39,429 nt of DNA from Rhodococcus sp. HM1. Its GTDB lineage: Bacteria > Actinomycetota > Actinomycetes > Mycobacteriales > Mycobacteriaceae. Positions 17,560 to 25,639 of this stretch are shown here, one piece after another. The translations under genes and the position numbers were made by a program. The number at the start of each line of letters is the position of its first letter. The first letter of the stretch is position 1. The stretch covers positions 1-39,429 of the forward strand of contig NZ_JALPTB010000062.1 in assembly GCF_023218075.1 (NCBI RefSeq), in the 5' to 3' direction. The notes below the pieces were generated by a model, which saw only the letters and a program-made list of their open reading frames with translations, did no database searches and was not told where the DNA came from.

Positions 17560-17589
17560 CGGCCCCCGGTCCGCACGGACCGGGGGCCG
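17560..17589. terminator. Strong hairpin terminator between convergent genes
   Basis: A perfect 13-bp GC-rich inverted repeat (17560-17572 with 17577-17589) with loop GCAC lies 17 bases after the transporter stop and 14 bases before the protease stop on the other strand. No clear T run follows on either strand, which is common for actinobacterial terminators. Confidence 0.7.
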
Positions 17590-17603
17590 AAGTGCATGCG
17601 GAG

Positions 17604-19115
17604 CTAACCGATCCGCTGCCCGCAGTTCGAACAGAAGTTCTCGGTGCCGCGGCGCTCGGTGCCGCAGGACGGGCAGAACCGGGCGCCCTGCGCCGCCGGT
17701 GCGGGAGCGGTGGGCGGGACCTCGTAGCCCGGGGCTCCCTGCTGCGGCTGAGGTGCGTAGCCGCCGGGCGCGGTGGGCGGCGTGAAACCTGCGGGCGGAG
17801 CACCGAACCCACCGGGCGCGCCCGGCTGCGGAACCGGTCCGGCCGGGCCGGTCGGCGGAACAGGTCCACTGCCGGGAGCCCCGTGGAATCCGGCCGCGGC
17901 CGCGGCCGGGGCCGGGGTGCGGCGGCTGCGCATGAGCAGGAACCCGCCGAGCCCGGCGATCAGCAGGACCGCGGCAGCGGCGCCGCCGAGGATCAACGGC
18001 AGTTTCGACGACGAGGACGACGAGGACGACGCGGCATCGCCGTGCTGCTCGCGCAGACGGACGGCGTCGGACTTGATCGCCGAGATGCCGGGATATTCGG
18101 GAGACATGGCGAGGACCGAGTCGAAGCCCTCGATGGCCTCGGTGTAGCGCCCCTCGTAGTACGCGGCGAGGGCGTCGCGGTAGCGCTCGTCGGCGGGGCC
18201 CAGCTGGGAGGTGATACCGCGGGCGGCGAGCAGTTCCTCCAGGCCACTCGACGGCGCGATGAAGTTGAACGCCTGGCTTTCACCCGAGGGGCCGAAGCTG
18301 TTCACGCCGATGACCCGGCCCTCGAGATCGACCGTCGGGCCGCCGCTCATGCCGCCCGACAGGGCCGCGTCGGTTTCGTAGAACGGGACCGTGCCGGAGG
18401 TCTTCTTCGCGCTGACCTTGCCGCTCTTGTTGGTCGGTTCGAGGCTGGGGTCGGTGACCTTCTCGGTGCTGCCGGGGAATCCGACGGACAGCACGGGCGT
18501 GCCGATCGCGACGTCGTCGTCGGTCGCGAGCAGCGCGGCGGGCAGGTCGTCGCGCTGCACCTTGAGCAGTGCGACGTCGCCCTGTTCGAGCGGGCGGTAC
18601 TCGATGACGTTGGCGGGCAGGCGAGTTCCCGAGGTGCCTTCGCCGAACAGCACCGCGATCTCGAGGGTCGGGTCGGATCCGCCCTTCTCGCCCTCGACGG
18701 TGAAGCTGCCGTCGACGAACGCGGCGAGCTCTTCGGGAGCCCAGTCCATGTTCGCGGCGTAGATGTCGCCGAACGCGGCGTCGAGGAGCATGCTCCGGAC
18801 GTCGTCCACGCAGTGCCCGGCCGTCGCGACCCACCCGTCGGGGTTCACCACGAAGCCCGTGCAGGTCCAGCTGGCCTGGTAGGGCGCGGTGTCGAACAGC
18901 TCGCCGTCCGGCATGCGGATCCACCCGGTCGTCGTGCCCTCGAGGTACACGGTGGCGGGGCGGATCAGGGCAGCTGCGCGTTGCTCCGGGTTGGCCGCCG
19001 GGCGGGTGCTCGTGTCCTGTGCGAGTGCGGCGCCCGGGGATGCGCTGAGGAGGCCGAGCGCAAGTACCGAGCACGCGGCGAACCGGCGTGAGAAGCGGTG
19101 TCCTGATCCGGACAT
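17604..19115 (-). CDS. Exported trypsin-like serine protease with transmembrane anchor and C-terminal zinc ribbon
   Basis: 503 residues with an unusual layout. A signal peptide (about 1-32, ending near ALAQD) is followed by a chymotrypsin-fold protease with H101 (TAGHCV), D180 (GDVALL) and S257 (GMSGGP). C85 and C102 are close to the catalytic histidine. A short helical, TPR-like stretch (about 310-360) leads to a serine run and a single transmembrane helix (371-395). A Pro/Gly-rich tail and a zinc ribbon (C481, C484, C495, C498) follow. The topology puts the protease outside and the zinc ribbon inside the cell. Start ATG at 19115 has GGAGGA six bases ahead. The protease part resembles Rv3668c, which as I recall is shorter. 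Substrate unknown. Confidence 0.85.
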   Translation of the reverse strand: MSGSGHRFSRRFAACSVLALGLLSASPGAALAQDTSTRPAANPEQRAAALIRPATVYLEGTTTGWIRMPDGELFDTAPYQASWTCTGFVVNPDGWVATAGHCVDDVRSMLLDAAFGDIYAANMDWAPEELAAFVDGSFTVEGEKGGSDPTLEIAVLFGEGTSGTRLPANVIEYRPLEQGDVALLKVQRDDLPAALLATDDDVAIGTPVLSVGFPGSTEKVTDPSLEPTNKSGKVSAKKTSGTVPFYETDAALSGGMSGGPTVDLEGRVIGVNSFGPSGESQAFNFIAPSSGLEELLAARGITSQLGPADERYRDALAAYYEGRYTEAIEGFDSVLAMSPEYPGISAIKSDAVRLREQHGDAASSSSSSSSKLPLILGGAAAAVLLIAGLGGFLLMRSRRTPAPAAAAAGFHGAPGSGPVPPTGPAGPVPQPGAPGGFGAPPAGFTPPTAPGGYAPQPQQGAPGYEVPPTAPAPAAQGARFCPSCGTERRGTENFCSNCGQRIG

Positions 19116-19345
19116 GGGTCCTCCGAAGAGACAGTGAGGGTGTGACGTAGGCGAACCCGGCCCACAACAATGTGAGCCTTGGTAACCATTGCGGGACAAC
19201 GGCGTTCGATTGCCGACACAGAGTATGCCGAGGAGGGGATCGGGCGAAACAGGCAAAATGAATAGTGGTTCAGATGCTAAACCCGAATGGAAGAAGTCTG
19301 TGAAAAGTCATCGGTAACGCGGCGGAAAATGAGTACAAATACGCA

Positions 19346-19377
19346 GACGCGGCCCGCTCCGAAGAGCGGGCCGCGTC
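19346..19377 (-). terminator. Terminator of acs
   Basis: A perfect 14-bp inverted repeat (19346-19359 with 19364-19377), loop CGAA, lies 22 bases after the acs stop codon. The 230 bp from here to the protease start (19116-19345) hold the protease promoter region; no consensus hexamer pair stood out there. Confidence 0.8.
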
Positions 19378-19398
19378 GTGCGGAGGTGCCGGCAGTGG

Positions 19399-21336
<1,938 letters not shown>

Positions 21337-21381
21337 GATGCCGGGGCCTCTTTCCGGGATGTGCGAAATGAATCGGGCTCA

Positions 21382-21413
21382 AGTGAGAGTAGTCACCTGT
21401 GACGGGGATCGCA
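21382..21413. promoter_or_regulatory. Two tandem Crp-like sites upstream of acs
   Basis: Site 1 (21382-21397) is AGTGA-GAGTAG-TCACC, with a perfect GTGA/TCAC core. Site 2 (21398-21413) is TGTGA-CGGGGA-TCGCA, one mismatch from TGTGA-N6-TCACA. They are directly adjacent (16-bp period, so on roughly opposite helix faces) and lie 46-77 bp upstream of the acs start codon. Confidence 0.55.
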
Positions 21414-21415
21414 TC

Positions 21416-21433
21416 GTTGCATCCACTTGCAAC
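21416..21433. promoter_or_regulatory. GTTGCA-N6-TGCAAC palindrome between acs and the Fic-like gene
   Basis: A perfect inverted repeat, GTTGCA (21416-21421) and TGCAAC (21428-21433), next to the Crp-like pair. Its right half, ACTTGCAAC, loosely resembles RamB boxes of corynebacterial acetate genes (AACTTTGCAAA), but the match is incomplete. Confidence 0.3.
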
Positions 21434-21539
21434 CTGGTCACTTGCGCCGATCGGTCGGTGTCGCGCGACGGATGGTCGGCTGCGTCGACGAACGGACCGC
21501 CGACCGGTATCGGACCCCGGACCGGTAGCGTCCACAGAC

Positions 21540-22289
21540 GTGACGGACCCGCTGCAGCCCCTTCTCGACCTGCCCGGAGTGCGCGACGCCGCCGATCGAG
21601 CGCGCGACGCGCTCGCCGAGGTGCACCGGCACAAGACCAACCGGCGCGGCTGGCCGAACACCGCCGCGGAGGCATCGGTGCGCGCGGCGCGGGCCTCGGC
21701 CGCGATCGACGGCGGCTCGATGGAGCTGCCGCAGCCGGGCGAGGCCGGTGACCCCATCCTGGCCGGCGCACTGCGGGTCGCGCAGGCGCTCGACGGGGAC
21801 AGCCTCGGCATACTGGTCGCGACGTGGAAGCGGGCTCCGCTGCAGGCCCTCGCGCGACTGCATCTGCTCGCTGCGGCGGACCTGGTGGACGATCCGGAAT
21901 CGCTGGGTCGTCCCCGGACGGATCCCGGAATCGGGGAACGGCTCGACGCCCTCGCGCAGCTGGTGACCGGAGGGACCCGTGTGCCCGCTCCGGTTCTCGC
22001 AGGTGTCGTGCACGGTGAACTGTGCACGCTGCGCCCGTTCGGTGTCGCCGACGGGGTGATCGCGCGCGCCGCCTCCCGGCTCGTGTGCGTCTCGACCGGT
22101 CTCGACCCCCACAACCTGGGGGTGCCGGAGGTGACCTGGATGCGCCGCGTCCCGGCCTACCGCGAGGGCATCGCCGCCTTCGGGCAGGGCACCGCGGAGG
22201 GTGTCGGCAACTGGCTGCTGTTCTGCTGCGTCGCCCTCGAGTCCGGTGCCCGCGAGGCGACGTCGATCGCCGACGCGTTCGCCGGCTGA
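21540..22289 (+). CDS. Fic-fold-like protein with degenerate active site
   Basis: 249 residues. The N-terminal ASVRAARASAAIDGG resembles the region preceding Fic domains. At 164-181 the sequence LRPFGVADGVIARAASRL aligns by eye with the Fic motif HPFx(D/E)GNGRxxR, but the catalytic histidine is arginine (R165) and the GNGR turn is lost. AMP-transferase activity is therefore unlikely; it may be a binding or regulatory relative. I believe it corresponds to Rv3662c, often labelled only as hypothetical or oxidoreductase. Start GTG 21540, with TAGCGT eight bases upstream, indicates a leaderless message. It is divergent from acs, and its 3' end overlaps the next gene on the other strand by 133 bp. 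Confidence 0.7.
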   Translation: MTDPLQPLLDLPGVRDAADRARDALAEVHRHKTNRRGWPNTAAEASVRAARASAAIDGGSMELPQPGEAGDPILAGALRVAQALDGDSLGILVATWKRAPLQALARLHLLAAADLVDDPESLGRPRTDPGIGERLDALAQLVTGGTRVPAPVLAGVVHGELCTLRPFGVADGVIARAASRLVCVSTGLDPHNLGVPEVTWMRRVPAYREGIAAFGQGTAEGVGNWLLFCCVALESGAREATSIADAFAG

Positions 22290-22810
22290 GCCACCTGGGG
22301 CCCGGTCAGTGTGGTGCCGGCGTAGACGGTCATCCATTTCGGGTGTAGCCGGTAGTAGACCACGTCGTTGTCCCAGTCGAACATCTCCTCGCCGTAGAAC
22401 GACTTGAAATAGGCGAGCAGTTCGGGCCAGTCCGCGGCCGGTTCGGCGTCGGGCGGGGTGAGGATCTCCACCGTGCCGTGTGTGAAGACGCCCAGATCCT
22501 CACCGCGAAGATGAGCGACGCTGGCGGCGGGCCGCGCGGCGAGGTGACGGGCCTTGGCGGCGCTGCGCGCGGTGCCGAAGTGCCACTTGCCGTGGAGGAA
22601 GTGCCCGTCCACGCCGCTGATCCGGGGTTCGCCGCACGCCGTCACGGTGGACAGGGCGAGCGTGCACATGCCGGTGAGGACTCGGGTGAGTTGCTCGGCG
22701 GTCAGTGTGCTCTCGCGGTTGATGATCGACCGCAGGTGCGCGGTGGACCGGGCGAGGGACGCGTCCAGGAGAGCCTGAAGTTCGGCGAGTTCTTCCGGTG
22801 TTTCCTGCAT
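22157..22810 (-). CDS. Pyridoxamine 5'-phosphate oxidase-like (flavin-binding split-barrel) protein
   Basis: 217 residues. After an N-terminal helical segment of about 40 residues there is a split-barrel core with TLALSTVTACGEPRISGVDG, WHFGTARSAAKARHL and PAASVAHLRG, typical of general-stress or F420/FMN-binding PNPOx relatives. The last 45 residues are low complexity and lie inside the 3' end of the convergent Fic-like gene, with no stop codon earlier. The ATG at 22810 has only a weak AAGG ahead. A TGACAC-N3-GTGTCA palindrome overlapping a TTGACA hexamer is about 80 bp upstream. Cofactor and substrate cannot be assigned. Confidence 0.75.
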   Translation of the reverse strand: MQETPEELAELQALLDASLARSTAHLRSIINRESTLTAEQLTRVLTGMCTLALSTVTACGEPRISGVDGHFLHGKWHFGTARSAAKARHLAARPAASVAHLRGEDLGVFTHGTVEILTPPDAEPAADWPELLAYFKSFYGEEMFDWDNDVVYYRLHPKWMTVYAGTTLTGPQVAQPANASAIDVASRAPDSRATQQNSSQLPTPSAVPCPKAAMPSR

Positions 22811-22890
22811 GGGGGCACCTTGTCCGTGATCGGCTGCTGTCGCGGCCGGCGCTCGGCGTCGGTCCGCGAGACCATGCTCGCATCGGATGC

Positions 22891-22905
22891 TGACACCCTG
22901 TGTCA
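22891..22905. promoter_or_regulatory. TGACAC-CCT-GTGTCA operator-like palindrome
   Basis: A perfect 6+3+6 palindrome. On the minus strand its right arm overlaps TTGACA (22906-22901), a plausible -35 for the PNPOx-like gene 81-95 bp downstream; the matching -10 (ATGCGA at 17 bp) is poor. Form and position suggest the site of a TetR- or GntR-like repressor. Confidence 0.4.
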
Positions 22906-23022
22906 AGAATGCATGGACGTGCGATCCCCGGTCGGGACGTCGCCCCGGGCTTCGGAAGTCGCTGCGGCGCAGGAGAGTTCTGTCGCAGCGAGGCCTTGCA
23001 CGAAGGAGTCTCCACATGCGAA

Positions 23023-23062
23023 GCGGGTGGCGCCGCCGACTTGCGTCGGTGTCGCCACCCGC
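23023..23062. terminator. Long imperfect hairpin, possible terminator or RNA structure
   Basis: GCGGGTGGCG (23023-23032) pairs with CGCCACCCGC (23053-23062). After a single C/T mismatch a further 7 bp (CGCCGAC with GTCGGTG, one wobble) continue to a loop of TTGC. It lies 340 bp after the HAD stop and 210 bp before the PNPOx start, and there is no T run on either side. Confidence 0.4.
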
Positions 23063-23401
23063 TAGCACGGATCGCCGTGTTACGCATGCGTGCTGGAATG
23101 GGTTGTGTGTCAACGACCTCGGCGATGACTCGGGTTTCGCAAGTTCGCCCTTGCAACGGGTGCGAGGAGGTTCGCTCGCGACGCCCCGGATCTCGCAGGT
23201 CCACAACGCTTTTGCCCTTATAGTGGCATCGGCTCCGCGTGGGTACTCGGTGTCCGTGCTGGGAAGTCGGTACGGGAGATCGAACCTTCTCTTCCGATTC
23301 GCTCTTGGCCTTCCGGCTTCCGTAACACCATTTCTACCCTCTGTTGCCGGGGTCGGCAAGCCCCATTTTCGGGTCGATTTCCGCTGGTGTCCGGCCCTGA
23401 T

Positions 23402-24220
23402 CTAGCGCCGCCGGCGCAGGACGGAGTAGGTGGCGGCGCCTGCGAGCAGGGCCGTCGCGGAAACGATCATGCCGACCGTGAGCAACCCGCGACCGCGGAT
23501 GGTCAGGCGCCGCAGCAGCGGCACGGGCTTGACGAAAGTCAGTACGGGCCAACCTCTTTCCGTTGCGACCCGGCGCAGCGTCCGGTCCGGGTTGACCGCT
23601 CGGGGGTATCCGACCGCCTGCAGCATCGGGATGTCCGTCGACGAGTCGGAGTATGCGTAGCTGCGCGCCAGGTCGTAGCCGTATCGCTCGGCCAGTTCCT
23701 TCATCGCCGTGACCTTCTCCTCGCCGAAGCAATAGAACTCGAGTTCGCCGGCGTACCGTCCGTCGACGATGCGCATCCGGCTCGCGGTGCTGTGCGACGC
23801 GCCGAGTGCTTCGGCGATCGGGGCGACGACCTCCTCCCCGGACGCCGAGATCACGACCACGTCGTGTCCGCGCAGTTTGTGGTCGGCGATGAGGTCCGCG
23901 GCCTCCTGGAACACCAGGGGATCGACGATCTCGTGCAGCGTCTCGGCGACGATCGATTTGATCTGCTCGACGTTCCAGCCCTCGCACATCGCCGCGATGT
24001 ACGCGCGCATCCGTTGCGCCTGATCGTGGTCGGCGCCGGACAGCAGGTACAGGAACTGGGCGTAGGTGTTCTCGATGACCGTGCGACGGTTGAGCAGCCC
24101 CTGATCGAAGAACGGCCGGCTGAACGCCAGGACGCTGGACTTCGCGATGACGGTCTTGTCCAGGTCGAAGAACGCGGCGATGCGACCCGCCTCGGAGGGC
24201 CGTGGTGTCTCGTCGGTCAC
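23402..24220 (-). CDS. HAD-superfamily phosphatase (SerB-like, HAD-IB) with C-terminal membrane segment
   Basis: 272 residues. HAD motif I is FFDLDKT with D19 as nucleophile and D21 as acid/base; motif II is VISASGEEV; motif III lysine is in FGEEKV; motif IV is YSDSSTDIPML. The all-helical cap between motifs I and II matches HAD-IB proteins near phosphoserine phosphatase. A hydrophobic segment (about 245-267) before an Arg tail suggests tail anchoring in the membrane. Substrate unknown. Its GTG start has TATTGT six bases upstream, suggesting a leaderless message. Corresponds to Rv3661, which in M. tuberculosis also lies beside the 6C RNA and ssd. Confidence 0.88.
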   Translation of the reverse strand: MTDETPRPSEAGRIAAFFDLDKTVIAKSSVLAFSRPFFDQGLLNRRTVIENTYAQFLYLLSGADHDQAQRMRAYIAAMCEGWNVEQIKSIVAETLHEIVDPLVFQEAADLIADHKLRGHDVVVISASGEEVVAPIAEALGASHSTASRMRIVDGRYAGELEFYCFGEEKVTAMKELAERYGYDLARSYAYSDSSTDIPMLQAVGYPRAVNPDRTLRRVATERGWPVLTFVKPVPLLRRLTIRGRGLLTVGMIVSATALLAGAATYSVLRRRR

Positions 24221-24291
24221 CGCACCACAATAGGCCGCTGATCCGCGTTTCGGCCGGTCCTCGGTACCTCGGTCCCACTGAATGTTTCAAC

Positions 24292-24322
24292 TTGCAAATA
24301 GTCGAGCGGCCCGGTGTAGTAT
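24292..24322 (+). promoter_or_regulatory. Promoter of the 6C RNA
   Basis: TTGCAA (24292-24297) and TAGTAT (24317-24322) are separated by 19 bp; with TGTAGT (24315-24320) as the -10 the spacing is 17. Transcription would begin near 24329, just before the first folded element of the RNA. Confidence 0.55.
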
Positions 24323-24328
24323 CGCAAA

Positions 24329-24420
24329 TACCTGGGCGCAACCAGGCTGTGTTCAGCCCGACCCCCCGGGGCTGAACACGACGGCCCTCGCCTCCTCCCC
24401 CCTGGCGAGGGTCGTCCCGT
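24329..24420 (+). ncRNA. 6C small RNA
   Basis: Two strong tandem hairpins carry runs of exactly six cytosines in their loops, the hallmark of the actinobacterial 6C RNA. Hairpin 1 is an 11-bp perfect stem (24349-24359 with 24369-24379) around GACCCCCCG. Hairpin 2 is a 12-bp stem with one wobble (24381-24392 with 24404-24415) around TCCTCCCCCCT. A small CCTGG/CCAGG helix precedes them (24331-24346). The place between an HAD phosphatase and ssd equals that of B11/6C in M. tuberculosis. C-rich loops are thought to pair with G-rich mRNA sites; in corynebacteria 6C has been linked to the SOS response and cell division. Ends are approximate; CCGAA...TTCGG plus TTTC at 24423-24441 may be the terminator. 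Confidence 0.88.
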
Positions 24421-24466
24421 ATCCGAATGTCTTTCGGTTTCGCCGCGCGCGTCCGCGGCCGGGAAG

Positions 24467-24494
24467 TTGTCCACAGGCGCCCGGTTCATCCACA
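24467..24494. promoter_or_regulatory. Pair of DnaA-box-like sequences upstream of ssd
   Basis: TTGTCCACA (24467-24475) is a perfect actinobacterial DnaA box. TCATCCACA (24486-24494) is one base from TTATCCACA. They are in the same orientation, 19 bp apart, and 63-90 bp upstream of the ssd start codon, between the 6C RNA and the Tad operon. Confidence 0.5.
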
Positions 24495-24556
24495 GATTCG
24501 CCCCCCGCCCCGAAAACCGTCTTCCGCGTCTCGGTGCTTCCACGCACGCTGTCCGC

Positions 24557-25639
24557 ATGAACGACGAGCGCACCGCACGAATCCTCGCGCTGATCTCCGA
24601 CGGCACCCTGCTGGCCAGTCTGCGGCGCGTGGCCGCTGCATCCGACCGCGACCTCGACGACGCACCCGTCCCTCCGACACGGCGCAGCTGGGACGACGCC
24701 GGGCTCGTCGTCGTCGACCATGCCACCGCGGCGGCGATGGAGACGTTCCCGCGGCGGCGCGGCGTGGTTCTCGTCTGCTCGGGTGCCGCGGGGCTGGCGG
24801 ATTGGCAGGCAGCGGCCGCGGTCGGTGCCGAACACGTGATCGCGCTTCCGGACGACGAGGTCGAACTGCTCGCGGTGATGGGTGCCGCGGCCGAACCGGA
24901 CACCGGTGGGGGTCGCGTCGTCACCGTCGTCGGCGGGTGCGGAGGTGCCGGCGCCTCCACGTTCGCGGCGGCCCTGGCCTGGACCGCCGCCGACCGCGAC
25001 GACCCGAACGTGCTGCTCGTCGACGGCGACCCCTTCGGCGGCGGCCTCGACGTGCTCACCGGCCTCGAAGACCGGCCCGGGGTGCGCTGGCCGGGACTGG
25101 CCGTCGAGGGCGGCCGGGTCTCCGCGCGGGCGTTGCGCGACGCCGTCCCGGACTGGGCGCCCGGGCTCGGCGTGCTCTCCACCGACCGCACCGCGTCCGG
25201 TGAACCGCCGTCGGCCGCGGTCACCGCCGTGCTCGACGCGGCGCGTCGATCCGGAACGGTGGTCGTGTGCGACGTTTCGCGCAGCGTCGGCCCGGCCGCG
25301 GAGGCGATGGTCGCCGCGGCCGATCTGGTCGTCCTGATCACCCCGGCGCGGGTGGGCGGTGCGCTCGCGGCGGCACGGACCGCCGAATGGGCGGGGGCGC
25401 GAAACCCGAACACGGGTCTCGTGGTGCGCGGGCCCGCGCCGGGTGGGCTCCGCGGCGCCGACGTCGCCGCCGTCGTCGGGATCCCGTTGCTCGCCGCGAT
25501 GCGGGCCCAGCCCGGTCTCGCCGAAGCCCTCGAACACGGTGGGCTGCGGGTCCGGCGCCGCTCGCCCCTCACCACCGCGGCCGACGCGGTGCTCGCCGTC
25601 GTCGGCCTCGACCGGGCGTCCTCGAGGTGGGCGGCATGA
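24557..25639 (+). CDS. ssd: Ssd / CpaE-TadZ-like septum-site-determining protein
   Basis: 360 residues: an N-terminal receiver-like region (about 1-110) followed by a MinD/ParA-like domain. The P-loop position reads GGCGGAGAST (126-135): both the signature lysine and the Walker A lysine of KGGxGKT are absent (C128, A133). VLLVDGDPFGGGLD follows as the switch region. Such degenerate ATPases (TadZ/CpaE) localise the Tad machine; M. tuberculosis Ssd (Rv3660c) also affects septum formation when overproduced. It is the first gene of the Tad operon, overlapping tadA by four bases (ATGA). The ATG has CACGCT six bases upstream, a weak leaderless -10. This matches the actinobacterial helicase/secretion-neighbourhood CpaE-like family. 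Confidence 0.88.
   Translation: MNDERTARILALISDGTLLASLRRVAAASDRDLDDAPVPPTRRSWDDAGLVVVDHATAAAMETFPRRRGVVLVCSGAAGLADWQAAAAVGAEHVIALPDDEVELLAVMGAAAEPDTGGGRVVTVVGGCGGAGASTFAAALAWTAADRDDPNVLLVDGDPFGGGLDVLTGLEDRPGVRWPGLAVEGGRVSARALRDAVPDWAPGLGVLSTDRTASGEPPSAAVTAVLDAARRSGTVVVCDVSRSVGPAAEAMVAAADLVVLITPARVGGALAAARTAEWAGARNPNTGLVVRGPAPGGLRGADVAAVVGIPLLAAMRAQPGLAEALEHGGLRVRRRSPLTTAADAVLAVVGLDRASSRWAA

Larger units (their letters stand above)
22811..23401. other. Intergenic region, 591 bp, no gene recognised
   Basis: Open frames in this stretch lack the GC3 pattern of real genes. It holds the palindrome at 22891-22905, the long hairpin at 23023-23062 and a lone TATAGT hexamer at 23219-23224. Near the HAD stop is a weak GGGG/CCCC hairpin, about 23347-23362. 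It separates the HAD gene from the PNPOx-like gene on the same strand and is the longest non-coding gap except the one upstream of 16S. Confidence 0.5.

Noticed and set aside
19185-19201. TGTGA half-site upstream of the serine protease, considered as a Crp site
   Set aside because: The second half reads GTAAC at the required spacing, leaving only one good half-site.
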